A stretch of 64,000 nucleotides of DNA, taken from positions 1 to 64,000 of the forward strand of contig JAKUHH010000026.1 in assembly GCA_022701365.1 (NCBI GenBank), in the 5' to 3' direction. The notes under the pieces are model-generated. The model did no database searches and had not been told where the DNA came from. It saw only the letters and a list, made by a program, of their open reading frames with translations. This document shows positions 11,471 to 23,860 of the stretch, one piece after another; the first letter of the stretch is position 1; every line of letters starts with the position of its first letter. This stretch comes from Mycocentrospora acerina. Its lineage: Eukaryota; Ascomycota; Dothideomycetes; Pleosporales. Position numbers and translations under genes: made by a program.

Positions 11471-12421
11471 ATGCCAACCAAGCTTCTCTACCCCACATCT
11501 TTAGCACTCGATGCCAGCCTCATAAAAGGCGGCAATGTCTCAGTCCACGCCTATGACGTGACGAAGCCCATCCCAGATGAGCATATTGATGCCGAGATCC
11601 TCGTCACCTGGACAAACCCTGTCCCACGACTGAAAGAAGAAGTAAAGCGCTTGGTAAAGCTACGCTGGATCCAGTCGCTTGCTGCCGGCCCAAACGATGT
11701 TCTCAGCGCGGGGTTCGACGCATCCAAGATTACCATCTGCACTGGCTCTGGGCTGCACGATCACACAGTTGCCGAGCATACTTTAGGCCTCCTGCTCAAT
11801 GCATCGCGCCGCTTCTTCGAAATGCGAGACTACCAGCTCCAGGGGAAATGGCCAGGTCATTTGGGTGGTCCGCAGCCGGATCGTCCAGAGGGCAAGTTTA
11901 CGTCGTTGCAAAATTCGAACGTGCTGGTATGGGGGTTTGGCAATATTGCAAAGACGTTGACGCCATGGCTCACTGCCCTCGGTGCAAATGTGAAAGGCCT
12001 GGCACGTACTGCAGGTACACGCGAAGGCATTGAAGTTTTTACCGAGGACAAGCTGCCCGAATTACTACCCAAGACAGATGCGCTAGTCATGATCTTGCCA
12101 GGCTCGGACACGACAAAACATGCGCTGAACGCTGAGAGACTTAAGCTGCTACCAAAACACGCCTGGGTCGTTAATGTAGGCCGTGGTACATCAATCGATG
12201 AGGCTGCCTTAGTTGCTGCTCTGAAGGCAGGGGATATTGGTGGTGCGGCGCTTGATGTGTTCGAGAAAGAGCCACTTCCTGTAGAATCGCCGTTTTGGAA
12301 GACACCAAACATAATCGTTAGTCCGCACGCGGCAGGAGGAAGACCTCAGAATGCAGAAACTCTGATAGCGGAAAACCTGAAGCGCTTGCTAGAAGGACAT
12401 GAGTTAAAAAATGTTATCTAA
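11471..12421 (+). CDS. D-isomer-specific 2-hydroxyacid dehydrogenase
   Basis: NAD(P)-dependent oxidoreductase interconverting a D-2-hydroxyacid and its 2-oxoacid; the substrate cannot be told from sequence. A single exon gives 316 residues, a normal length for the family. The cofactor-binding Rossmann motif is GFGNIA (155-160), where the last Gly of GxGxxG is Ala, a variant seen in this family. The catalytic triad is visible: Arg238 in VGRG, Glu267 in FEKEPLP and His286 in SPHAAG. There is no signal peptide, so it is probably cytosolic. The codon pattern is more GC-rich than the flanks, as expected for a real exon in an AT-rich region. The ATG at 11471 starts directly in the first beta strand of the fold, so an upstream extension is unlikely. 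It lies alone, with over 2.5 kb of non-coding sequence on each side. Confidence 0.93.
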   Translation: MPTKLLYPTSLALDASLIKGGNVSVHAYDVTKPIPDEHIDAEILVTWTNPVPRLKEEVKRLVKLRWIQSLAAGPNDVLSAGFDASKITICTGSGLHDHTVAEHTLGLLLNASRRFFEMRDYQLQGKWPGHLGGPQPDRPEGKFTSLQNSNVLVWGFGNIAKTLTPWLTALGANVKGLARTAGTREGIEVFTEDKLPELLPKTDALVMILPGSDTTKHALNAERLKLLPKHAWVVNVGRGTSIDEAALVAALKAGDIGGAALDVFEKEPLPVESPFWKTPNIIVSPHAAGGRPQNAETLIAENLKRLLEGHELKNVI

Positions 12422-12825
12422 CGAGAACGCGTCTAGAGCTGAAGCGATGTTACTCTATGTAGATTGTCTCAAGTTGATCCAAGTTCACCGTTTCAAATAT
12501 CTCAATCTCTTTTTCTTTACATGCTATGCTTTTTATCAGCCTTGTTTGCTCTCAATCAAAATCCCGACCCAGGGGTCAACTAGATTTCAAGGACATCTGT
12601 GGATACCAAGCTGGTTAAAATCTTGAAGAAAACTGTCCAATTTCTCTTCGCCCCACATATATATACAGATGTTTAAGGACTGGTGATAAAACTTACTATG
12701 CAAGAGTCCTCGGCCAGAGTACGCTGATGTAATCGGTCGTGTGGTAGCGCATTACTCATAGAGTAGATGGCTTAGTGAACCAAAGATATATTACCGATCT
12801 TGATCTATTGCTTTCATATTTATAT

Positions 12826-12862
12826 ATCTGTCAGCCAACACAATCCTGTCACGTGTGTTAGC
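12826..12862 (+). repeat. Dispersed repeat copy A, possible LTR start
   Basis: Begins ATCTGTCAGCCAA and reaches CACGTGTGTTAGC after a short variable spacer. A second copy with the same order lies at 17398-17437, and the first 11 bases recur at 19022-19032. A TATATAACC stretch follows about 20 bases later, as in the promoter part of a long terminal repeat. Class is inferred; no far end was found. Confidence 0.4.
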
Positions 12863-13343
12863 CTGTGGTCACTCTGTGTCTATATAACCTCCTATTTCTC
12901 CATATCCAATAGAACAACATGTTCCTTTTCACGAAAGCTCTACTAAGTTTGTGGCTATTAACAAACAAATATGACGAATAATCTTGAAGTTAAACTCTTG
13001 CAGAGTTGTACAGATTTGTTTTCTGCCGAAAGAAGAACCTCTTGATTCCTGCAATCTGATGGTTCATGTAAGCTTTATTTTCGCAATCACTGATAGGCTC
13101 TCTACCGACCTTTTGGACGCGCTCCAATTAACATATGCTTTGCAATACAATTTCAAATCGCTAGCTTCGTAATTCAAGGTAATTAGAATCTGCCGAAACG
13201 AGAAGACGCAACTCAATGCGAGATTATATACGAAGCTGTCTATATAGCTAGACTCTGGCGCTAGTCAGCGAAAACACAATAAATAGAAGATAATTTCCAA
13301 AAATTTAAAGCAAGCGGCCATACTGTTGGGGGTGGCCGCGCTA

Positions 13344-13371
13344 ATCTGGCATCTGGCATCTGGCATCTGGC
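13344..13371 (+). repeat. Four perfect tandem copies of ATCTGGC
   Basis: A 7-base unit repeated four times without mismatch (28 bases) in non-coding sequence. Confidence 0.9.
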
Positions 13372-15011
13372 GTTCCGATAATCATCCTACAGCTGAGCGA
13401 AAGTTCCATCTCTGCGTTTATGCAGCTCGCATATGTTGGGTTATCATCTTCTTATTGAGGACAGATGAAAATAGCGCTTCTCGTCGTTTCATCGAAGGCT
13501 TACGTTGAAGAAGCTAAAGTTGCAGATCTTCCCTAACGGAACGAAGGTGGCAGTCACCATTTCAGCTAATTTAAGGTTTGCTTACGAAATATGCAGTGTC
13601 TATTTTAATAGATTATGCCAGAAGCTTGAAATAGCTTTTGACGGCCTACCTCATATTTGTGCTAGCCGCGTACAAGTGGTAGCGATCTACCCTCGACGCT
13701 CATCTTCACATCATCATTAAACGCAAATTACACTTAGAAGTCTGAGTTTACCTTCATTTCTTTACCGTTTCAGGTTAGAGATTGATCTTGATGCAATATA
13801 CGAATATTTCCCGTTCTATTCTTTTGATACGGCTTGGTCAATTTACGCCTGTCTGGCTTCTTCTAGGGTGCGATGGAGATCTTTTTAGACCTCATTGTGT
13901 CGAGTCTGCCGCTGTACAAATCTTCTAAGCTATGATTAAATAGAAATAGCTGGTTCGCATCATATCAAGGTGCTGTTCTCCCTTTAGCGTTACGTTGTCC
14001 AGCGTTCTGAAACTTTTGTGTTCTGTGCAACTTGCGCTTTCGCAAATTATATACACGCGTCGATCACATACAGCTTCTGAGTCGTTAATCCGTTACTGAT
14101 TTCCTTCGACAACGATTAAATATTCAGGCGGAGAAATCAAGTAATCGCTTCAAACCCCTCATAATCATCACTTGTATGTCAGCTGTGCACGCCCGCGTTC
14201 ATGAGTTCTTGACATAATCCCGCAAAACAATTCATTCATGAGCGGAAGTCAGCACTTCAACAAGCTCGGTAAGATTTATAAATACACAAGCATAGGAGCA
14301 ATCACTAATACTTTCTATCCTTCAATGTAATTCATAAATAGGTCGAATTCACTATCACATTCTAAAGAACTTGAGAGATTGAGCTGTTAATATGCGATTC
14401 AGTTTCATGAAAGCGAGACGATTACAAAGCTCAAAGAAATTCCTGCTTAGATCACATGTTTGTACAGCTATAGGTGTGCTCGCTGAAAATTTATCGCCAG
14501 TTGATCCATGAAATGTGCAAAGTTTTGTACAAAATGCAATGTGCCATTGTTCTATATTTGGGCTTTATTTTTTTTATCAAAATCTGATGCCTTAGACCTC
14601 ATTCAAACAAGCAACAAGTCCTCGATACAAGCAGATAGCACTTAGTTCTGGCCCGAAGGAAAGTCAAGAGCATCAAATGGTGAGCAGAACGTTGCCGGCT
14701 AAGGTCGGCATAGTCATGTAAGCCACACTTCCGAGTCTTCCGCCCGCTTCCCCGCTCTTCACCACCTACTGCGCCACGTTCCGCTGTGGTTGGACGCCAC
14801 TTGAATCGTGAGACCTTTAAATGAGGATGCGACGGCTTCTTATACGGCGCTATGCGAATGGCGTGTAACGGATCATCCGATTGATCCGTAAACAGTATTA
14901 ATTAAATAATCCTTCACAACGTACATCTGCACAATCCATATCTTCGAACAGAACCGCAAAATTACTCAGTTAGAATTTCTCAGGCTTCCCACACCTCATA
15001 GGGCTCATATA

Positions 15012-15512
15012 ATGCCACTTAACTCGCTGAAGGATGCAATTGGACATGTCGAGAATGCATTATACATGATGAAAGGGAAGAGAAACAACGAAAACAACGA
15101 CTTGGCATATGGAAATAATCATCCACAATACCACAAACCAACATCGGCCCCGCCACAAAGTCTTCCTTCACACCTATACTCACCACCTGCGGGCTGGTTA
15201 CAGCATTGGGACTACAGCAGTCAACGTTACTACTACACCGAGCAAGCAACCGGACGTTGGCAATGGGAGCGGCCAGTACATCAGTTCCACCAATTTCCGA
15301 GGCCAACATCATCACAAAGCTTATCTGTCGAGCAGACGAGGCAACATACGAGACCGCACAGCAGCTCAAATGCTTCACAAAAAATGGATAGCCCACTTCC
15401 GAGAGCTATGACAATCCCACCGGGCTACTCATTCGATACGAAGACAGGGCAACTAGTCAACACAATGTTACCACCTGAGGGGCATCATAGCGCTCCTGTC
15501 AAATACTGGTGA
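15012..15512 (+). CDS. Small WW-domain protein
   Basis: A single exon of 166 residues with one clear WW domain at about residues 58-89: Trp62, a YYY aromatic block at 73-75, Trp85 and Pro88 in WQWERP. WW domains bind proline-rich or phosphoserine-proline peptides, so this is probably an adaptor. The N-terminal 50 residues are polar and Asn/His-rich, and the C-terminal part is Pro/Ser-rich and likely disordered. There is no signal peptide or transmembrane segment. No catalytic domain such as a HECT or peptidyl-prolyl isomerase is attached, so it is neither Rsp5 nor Pin1/Ess1. The partner is unknown. The gene is isolated in AT-rich sequence; a GC-richer stretch about 200-300 bases upstream may be its promoter. 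Confidence 0.85.
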   Translation: MPLNSLKDAIGHVENALYMMKGKRNNENNDLAYGNNHPQYHKPTSAPPQSLPSHLYSPPAGWLQHWDYSSQRYYYTEQATGRWQWERPVHQFHQFPRPTSSQSLSVEQTRQHTRPHSSSNASQKMDSPLPRAMTIPPGYSFDTKTGQLVNTMLPPEGHHSAPVKYW

Positions 15513-17397
15513 ACAAGAACATCTAATTAATGGATAAAGAAAGTCTTGAAGACAACTAACTCTGGGTACGTGACACCATCTCGCCTTTGAATTCAACAGC
15601 ACAACGGAGCAATGGCATGCGACAAGTGTCACTTGTCGACTGATGATGTGACGTTAGGGCGGTCCTGAATACGCCGAAATAAACTCAGCAGATAGGGCGT
15701 AATTACACTGAATGATTTGATTTTTGCAAAGATAAACAAAATGGAATACCAAGCCGCTCTTTCCAGGCAGATGACATCGCTCGAAATTGCACTGCGCCAG
15801 GTTGTCCCTTATTCCCCACAATTTCACTTGTGTAATAACTTTTATTTTCTCAATGACACATTTTGGTCTTATTTTAATGCATTATCTTTCAATCGTCTCA
15901 CCATATATCTCGCTTGATTAAATCTGGGATGATCGAAGTGTTTCCACTTTTACGCTTCCCTATACATTCAATCTCATTCACTCTTCAATATCTGACTAAT
16001 TATGCAGCACTTTCCTGTAGGGTCTGATCTTCCAAAAAAACGCAGAAAAGTATCATAAGGAAAGAAAAGTGACCATTGTAGTGAAGTGCGCTATCAAATT
16101 CGGATCGAAGCACATTTTGCTTAAAAATATAGTCAAATCATTTTTTTTTCATATTTCTGTAAGTCCTCAACCGAATTGAATATGACAAAGCCATGACGTT
16201 TTGGACTATGTCAGTATTTTCGACCAAAAAGAGTCATTCGCTGCACTGGTAGGCCGTACTCAACCTCAATTAATAGAACCCCTTAAAGATATACACCCTC
16301 GAAATATCCATCAACCCGGGAATGACTACTGTTAACGGGATACCTTGGTTTACCTTCGATTGTTTAGACATGTTGATCGTCTTAAACCACACAGTGATTA
16401 CGTCAAATTGATTATGTTGGCAAACAGAATTGAACTAAAGGCGACTTGATGCCTTGAGTATGCGTGCTTTCCTAAAAACTCGAGGTAACTTAAAGCAGAG
16501 GCATTATGATTATATTGAGCAGGAGTTTTGTCACAGCTTTTCTGCATTTCAAGAACAAGAATTTGAACTGGCTTTTAGCATATCAAGTGCGAAAGCTGGT
16601 CTGGCAACTGCCGCAATTATGGTGGTTGACGGCTAACCAAATGTCATAGGTAGTATACATCGAAGCAGGAGAAATGGATCTACTCAGAAATAACAGCAGG
16701 CATCGCGAGATTTTACATGACTTGTGAGTTCCAAGAATTACAGAGGTTAATGTCTTTACCTCTGGAGTTCTCGTTGAATTGTGGTTTCCTCGTAGGTTCT
16801 TCCTAAAACGTTAAGTACACCATCAAACCTTAACAGCAATACAAGCATTCAATAGATGCTTCACATTCTTTACCCGAAGTTTTAGTCATCTTAATATGAA
16901 TTCAACGATAAGTCTAAAGAGCTATTTTTGAGTGCCATTGCATCAAGTCAGAAATAAGGTAGTTTTGTGTCTGTAAGAGTATACTTTACAATGATACGTA
17001 TCTAAATAAAGTCTCTCAAAGACCATTTCCAGCCTAAAATGGGTACAGAGTGATAACTTTGGAAATTTTGTAGCCATTGAGTATGCCAAAACCAGATTTG
17101 CTATTTCTTTTAATATCTTCTAGTTCTCGAATTATCTCGGCTTCAACACGATACATCAACCAATCTCATATTCTATTTATCTTGTATTTCTCCCTTAATA
17201 TAGCTACAACCAGCTGCTTAGTTGGAGTGAGCTGTAATCGGCAGGCACAATCCCAAATTCTCCGCTAGACTTCCAAAATTTGAACAAACTACGATACCTT
17301 AACTGTTTACTTCGAAAACATGTGCCAACACCATTTTTCAATCGATTAATTAGGCAATAATGATTGATGGAAATTTTGTCGGAGGTTAACTAAGACA

Positions 17398-17437
17398 ATC
17401 TGTCAGCCAAATCAGCTGTACTATCACGTGTGTGAGC
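17398..17437 (+). repeat. Dispersed repeat copy B, possible LTR start
   Basis: Begins with the same 13 bases as copy A at 12826 (ATCTGTCAGCCAA) and, after a spacer three bases longer, has CACGTGTGTGAGC. Both copies lie in AT-rich non-coding DNA, so they probably derive from one transposable element family. Confidence 0.4.
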
Positions 17438-19020
17438 ACGACAGCACCCAGTACCTATATGTTCTCCGAGTCCTACATTCCTAGTAAGAACAAGAAGTCT
17501 CTCCTGATTTTTCTCCCTCACATAATCCCCTTGCTATCTCCGAGGTTCATCCATGTGGCCCTTTGTCAACATTCGACCACGTTGATGTCGCGGACATTGG
17601 CATCAGCTCAACCAACGAGCGTACTCCTGAACTGTAATACCTTACTTCAACTATGTGAGTAAAATCCAGAATATTGGGGTATACTCAATACGAGTTCTAA
17701 GTTTAAGGCGACGCAGACAGGCTTCTAGACATTTGGTAGCGAGCCTGAGAAATGTAAATATATGACATTAGTAGTACCTATGATTACCTGCTTTAAAATC
17801 ACGAATGCCAGTAGGAGCCTAATCACATTATATTTTAGCCCAATCAGAGTTATGAATTGTTGCAGCCCTCGTTTATAGGGCTCATGAGGCTGGGCTGTGA
17901 AATCCTTTTCTCAATGAAGACGGGCATAAAAAATAAATCTTCTCACTACTCATGGGTAGTTATCAAGATAAACTGTTTCCCAATCAAAATTTCGAGCCAA
18001 GTATATCTCAAAGCTCTATTTGATGAGTCTTATACAACGTGCATTAAGTAGCAAGTTGGATGCGTGTACCAGACATGTAAAAGGTTCGATCCAGGTAGCA
18101 TTCATTGGCTTTTCTTTAACAACACTGAACGAGCATATATTTGAATAGTATTGTTAGATTGGGTAAACTAGTTTTTTAATTCTCGCTAATGTGCTATTAT
18201 TATCTTCCTTGCAACTATATATTCGCTGAAGAGCACATCGTAAATTCATGTTTAAGCTAGATTTGACGTTCACTTACGCAAGACCAGAAGTTGAGCCTAC
18301 CCTATATATAATCAAATTCAGATGAGTTTCTTTTTTAAGATATACTAACGAAAAGATGATTTCTCGTTAAATGAAATCACCTTAACACAGTACGTGTGCT
18401 CATATCGCATGTGCCTTCATTTAGCATAATATATAAGTCAATGTTAAAATTCATGTTACGGATTTAAATCGATTCAGATGGATCGTTTAGGCTCTGCATC
18501 CTCCTGATTCAGGATTTGGCTTTTAAATATATTGGTGACCCAAGAAGTTGTTGGATTCATGTATGAATGAAACGAGAACGTTCATTTGTTGTAAATATAA
18601 GTACTTATAGTCATGCAGAACGGAATCACGTAAACAGGTTACTTTGCTGAAGATAATAAGAGCAGACAAATCAGCAAACCTTCACCGCTGTTCGTTCTTA
18701 GCATACCTTATCAGCATTCCGCGTCACTTTGGCATCATTATATAGAGCCCCATCAATTGTCAATCATCCCATTTTTAATATATTCTTCAATTTCGCTCAG
18801 TTATTGGGGAGTACGCTCTCCATAATCTATTATAAACGCGCTTTAGTTGAAGTTGGCTTTCGTTTACATTATACATTATTAATAGACTCACACATTCTGA
18901 TAAGATACAGTTCGGCGCGCAGTACTTAGACGAGAATCTGCATTTCCTGTTAATGTGAAAACTCGATACCATAGATGCCCTATTCTCTCCAAATGAAATA
19001 CTTGTACGCGGATGATATAT

Positions 19021-19032
19021 ACTGTCAGCCAA
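19021..19032 (+). repeat. Dispersed repeat copy C, 5' part only
   Basis: ACTGTCAGCCAA shares 11 bases with the start of copies A and B, but the CACGTG part is missing. Alone it could be chance. Confidence 0.2.
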
Positions 19033-19279
19033 AACTGGTAATTTCTCTGATTATTCCCTCACATATTAATTTACTAGAAAGCCCGTTAGGAACGGGATTG
19101 TTTTGGAAGTCATGTAGTGTTGTAGATGTGGGGATTATCAGGTAGGACAGCTTTAGCTTGATAAAGGCATTTCTAAATCAAAGAAAGTAAAGGGGTCATT
19201 CAATGCTCAATTTTGTACAATTTCCATAAATTCTCTTTATTAAAATTCTATACTTGTATTTTACACGCGAAGAACCGAT

Positions 19280-22200
19280 TCACCCTAGCGCAACATGCGG
19301 ATAGTACTGCTTTACACTCTGATCCAAAGCCTTTGGCCCCACCGGCTTTACCAGATAGCCGTCGGCGCCTGCTTCTTCCGCATTTGCGCGATCGGACGTC
19401 GAGTCTTGGCCCGTGACAATAAATACAACACTCTTATCCAACCCATGCGTTTGTTCTAGCATACGGATCTGCCGTGTTGCATCAATGCCATCACAGACTG
19501 GCATTTGAAGATCCATGAGTACTAGCTTGAAGGGTGGTCCGATTGAGTTGGCGACAAAGTCTGGTTGCAAAATTTGATCATGGATTGTATAGGGCATAGC
19601 ACAATGAGCGGAAAAGATATCCACAGCTTGTTTACCATCGATTGCTGTTCGATACGGTATTTTTCGGCGAGTACAGTACATTTCCAAAAGCCGGAGATTC
19701 ACAGTGTTGTCATCCACAAGAAGGGTCATTGGTTTTAGTGGTGTTGCTATGTCTTTCTGTACAGGTAGTACACGATCAATGTGCAGCTGCTGGAGTGATT
19801 GCGCAAGATCCAATTGGACTGTAGGGAGTAGTGTCGAATTGTAAGGCGAAGTTAAAGATTCCAGAATATCATCGTGACTGTTCAAATCGGTTGTGATTGT
19901 GGCAGAGCAGTCGAGGGTAGCCTTTTCCACAGCTTTTGTTGACGCCAAGTGTTCATTCAAGATAGCCACTACTCGTATCAAGACTTCTCTGAGTTTACTC
20001 GAAGTAAACGGGCCTTTGACATACAAAACATTATTTTCTTCGAGTGTCATTTGATCGTCGAAATTGATAAAACGCTCCGAATCGGGCACGAGACAGATGG
20101 CAACCTGCCCAACGCTAACTCTTGATACCATGCTGTGAAGTGTTGACAAATTAGAATGATAATCGATGATCAACAAAGACTCTTCCGGACTTTCTGATTC
20201 GACGTAACCTGAACTGACAAGGTGCCGACTGAAGTGACGGCCAAGTTCTGATGGCCCTTCTGGTGATATCATACGATGAAAAGTGAGAATACGTCTAGTT
20301 TCATTTTCCATTACTGATCGTGTTGTAGGGAAAGAACATGCGCAAACAGGTTTTTCGAACACAACACGGAAGTGTGAACCTTTTCCAATTTCAGATGAAA
20401 CTAAAGACAAATGACCGTTCATTAGCTTGGCAGACTTGACTGCGAGTGTCAACCCCAGTCCGGCATCTATCGTGTTCGTATCAACCTTCTCATATGCGCC
20501 AAAAATACGCTTTTGGTCAATCGGACTAATACCTCGCCCAGTATCCTCCACGTCAACTGTCAACGAACAGAAGTCGTCGGAGATGGAAATTGCTACGGAT
20601 ATTACGCCGTCATTGGTGTTTTGGAAGGCATTTACAACCAATGGCTGAATACAGTCTATAAAGAGTGATAATTCGATTGATAGAAGATCGCAATGTGGTG
20701 GGAGAGAATTAGTAAATATAATAGACGGTCTCACTGCTACGTCATCTCGAAGTACCTGGGTGACCTCGTCGAGCAGCGATTTCTCAACTTCTTCCATGCT
20801 GTAAATCCGTGCATGGCGCTCGGATTGAGCTACATCTGCCCACCGGTTGAGTTTGATCAAACTATTGACTGTAGAGATGAGCTCGCGTGCGGATGTTCTG
20901 ATTGTCTTGATATACACATATGGATCAAGTTGCTCAACTTCAGGTGTCGCGAATGGTGACGACCCAGACGAAGATCCCAACAAATTTCGCGAATTTAATT
21001 CTTCGACCAAAAGTTCGACGGATCCGAGAATTCCATGGATTGGGGTCCGGAGCTGATGTGTAATGCCGCGCAAGAAGTTTTCCTTCGCCGCTAGTGCTTC
21101 CTTGAGGGTATGGCTCTGCCAATAGCGACATAATATAGCAGCACACATATTCACAAACCAAGCATCGACGTCGTCAAAGACCACGCGGAAATCATTTGAT
21201 CCAACCACAAGATACGTTGGTGTAGTCTGACTGGAGCACTGTGTGGCAATAACGCGTACAACCCGTGAAGCTACGAGCTCCTCGTGATTACGATGCTCCA
21301 CAAGATAGTCGAAATAGTCGCTGTCTTCCCAGAGGCCGTGTTCAAGTTCACTAGCGGGAAAAGTTGGACCTCCCATACATTGAATTGATCGATCTTGGGA
21401 ACGTTGGATATTGACCGTAGTCAGAGGATAAACGCCCTGAATAGCATCCAACACCACTCTCTCCATATCAGCATCCTGCTCGAATCGCTTCTGAATATTC
21501 GAAAGCAACTCAAGCATACGCCGTCGTTCTCGTTGTCGCCTGGCTCTTGCACTGTGTATAATATCACTGACTATCCAATCAGCAAGACGAGCCAGCGCCT
21601 GTTGCTGTGATTTGGAGAGCGGCTCTTGTGCTGTATTGGAAGCGACACACAACGAACCAAAGGCCACATGTTCGCCAAGCTCGGTCTCGAAGCGAAGGGG
21701 TGCTCCAGCATATGATCGGAGACCCCCTTGCTCAACATGTGGCGAATGCTGAAATCTCCAGTCTGCCGTCATGTTTGGAAGAGTAAATATCATCTATGGA
21801 AGGTCAGCAACACGACGGGGGATTGAAAGCCGTCTGAAACCTACACCGGGCGGTTGATTCACAGTGTGGGCACACGTACTTTCCCGGCGCGGGAGTACTG
21901 CCAGGGGAAGCCCAACGGTCACCATTCGAGTGTACGTATTGTGGTCGAGCAAGCCAGCGATGACAAATTCCCACCCCACAGATTCACGAGCGAGATGAAC
22001 TTTTTCCTGGAGGCGGGACATGAGCTCGGTATCTTCAAGCACACCATGTGTGTAATAGAAAAGCATTGTGAGTCGTAGCCTCTCATTACGCGTCAATACA
22101 GGAAAAAGATATTTGTCTGCATAGCACGTGACTGGCTTCTCTGGAACAGGCGCAGGTGCCCAGATATCTGAACCGGTGGGGTACACAGTTTCTGCAACTT

Positions 22201-22366
22201 GCATCGACCACAGATCAAGCGCTTTGTCGGCATTCTCAATGTCGAGGATTGGTGCGACTGCTGTTGGGCGTGAGGCAGGTGATGGAGGAGCATGTTGTCT
22301 AGATTGAAGGACAGCAGCGTCTGCTTTTGGGAAAAACGATGTGCGCTGACCATGGACCTGAGACAT
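19280..22366 (-). CDS. Cytosolic hybrid histidine kinase (GAF-HisKA-HATPase-REC)
   Basis: Two-component sensor kinase expected to pass phosphate through its receiver to a phosphotransfer protein. Two exons, 21845-22366 and 19280-21793, with a 51-base intron (donor GTAGGT, branch-like GCTGAC, acceptor CATAG), give 1011 residues. Choosing this donor joins STCAHTVNQPPG to the GAF-like core ending GGLRSYAGAPL. Domain order is: N-terminal region; GAF-like sensor (about 150-240); HisKA with phospho-acceptor His420 in GITHQLRTP; HATPase_c with an N box near 562, DTGRGI and GLGLTLAV; a degenerate receiver-like segment (about 700-790) without the acidic pocket; and a true receiver with VDD, phospho-acceptor Asp935 in LMDLQMP, and Lys990. 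No transmembrane helix or HAMP domain is seen, so the signal is probably internal. The ATG at 22366 is the first in frame, but the N-terminus is the least certain part. Confidence 0.9.
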
Positions 22367-23739
22367 CGGATATCATACGCATCGACAGGGCGCCCGTCAT
22401 GGACGGCTGATTGCTGCAAACGAGGTTTGTGAGAGCGTACGGAGGTGACCGGAACGGTAACGTGTACGAAAGCTGAGAAACTGCTGTTGAACGCTGTCGG
22501 CTTTTTCCGTGACCGCCGCGGAAGAACCGGTGTAGCGTTTCGCGTCGAATCGCTTGAGATTATGTGCGAGACGTTGTCGAGCACACCAACTCGAAATTCT
22601 GTGTTTTAGCGATTCAAAAAGTAAGAGATGATTGCTGATTAGCAGGACTTTCATGCGGGGCACCAGGGCAATCGTAAAATCGCACTTGCGATCCATCCAC
22701 GCATCAGATCGCGATTCTGGGTCAATCGAAAAAACAAGGAAGCAAGCGGCCTCGCCGACAAATTAAACTTCGCGCTAACATCGCATACTTCTGTGAATGA
22801 TTTCGCAACACTTATAATCACAATGATTAAAGACGGATTCTGATATTCCTCTAAACCGCTTTGAGCATATTTTTGCTAATGCTTCTGGAGTTGTTAGCTA
22901 ACACGTGGATCTTTCACTCTGGGGTATGTCATTTCACTGATTGAATTTAGCGTGATCCCGAGTCCATTGAGCCAGCTATTGTACGACTCCGAAATTGTAC
23001 GCTAGGCTCTTCCACCAAGTTAGCATGCCCACAAATCGGTCGTCGCGGACGTTTGTATCTACAAGATGCTAGTACAATGCGCCGTGTTAAAAGTGTTGCA
23101 GCTTGGCGAGGTGGTTTTCGAGACGAGGAGGAGCGTTACGGAACTGCACAAGTTGGTGAGCCCCACTAGCTATGCATTGCCGTATCTTCAGTCACGTGCT
23201 ACTGTTTGTAACAGCATAATCAGAAGCCCTGTGCGCAGCTTGACAAGCAAATCGTTACGCTTCACAAAATAAGAACGAGCCTACCTTATAATTTACTTAA
23301 CCAGATTGAGTACTAGAAAAGTGGCTAGAATTTGTGCTCGAGTTACAAAATTCTTCTGCCCGTCTCGATGAGGTAGTTTCAAACTTGTGTTATGCGTTTG
23401 TTGATGTGATGGAACCTGCCATGCCATGAAACCAGCTATTTTATAAAACCATAAATCGAGTTTCTAAGTTAATTTTTCGTTTTTTTGGTTTCTGTGCCCT
23501 GGTCAACGTACTCGGTACTACAGCAATGCTCAATGTTATACCTCCACGCATGCTCCGTACTAGTAGGACTTAACGACACCTGCATTCATATCGATGCACT
23601 CTACTCGAGAAAAGGTCCAGGTTACAAAGCAAGGAATTTCCAAAGCTTGAATCTATCAATCTGCACTCCAATAAGTAGTTTTTTGAGGCAGTTCGCGGTA
23701 CATTGACACATAGCTGGATGTTTGAAAAAAAAAGTAATA
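22367..23739. other. Intergenic, histidine kinase upstream region
   Basis: About 1.4 kb. The part next to 22366 is GC-richer and is the presumed kinase promoter and leader. Other open frames overlap each other without domain support. The region ends at the TA target duplication of the transposon. Confidence 0.5.
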
Positions 23740-23807
23740 ACGTGTTTTACAAGCGAGGCGTCCATACAAGCGAGGCGTCCACCCCACCAACTTTGATCAC
23801 CTTTAAA
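23740..23807 (+). repeat. Left terminal inverted repeat of the Fot1/pogo element
   Basis: 68 bases identical to the reverse complement of 25523-25590. It starts ACGTGTTTTACAAGCG and contains the 15-mer CAAGCGAGGCGTCCA twice, separated by TA, which may be two binding sites for the transposase. Confidence 0.95.
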
Positions 23808-23860
23808 GGTGTGCAACTCAACAACAAGATAATCTACAATATAGATAGTACTGTTATAAG

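Larger units (their letters stand above)
12422..15011. other. Intergenic with repeat remnants
   Basis: About 2.6 kb of AT-rich sequence. It contains an LTR-like remnant around 12826-12920 and a four-copy 7-base repeat at 13344-13371. A GC-richer patch at about 14690-14830 precedes the WW gene and may belong to its promoter. No supported coding region. Confidence 0.5.
15513..19279. other. Intergenic, strongly AT-rich
   Basis: About 3.8 kb with no supported gene. It contains two copies of a dispersed repeat (17398-17437 and 19021-19032). Open frames under 82 codons are AT-rich noise. A tRNA-like fragment near 18050-18110 was examined and rejected. Confidence 0.5.

Noticed and set aside
18040..18115. 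tRNA-like B-box (GGTTCGATCC) near 18085
   Set aside because: The A box is poor (G where A14 should be), and no acceptor stem pairs at the expected spacing.
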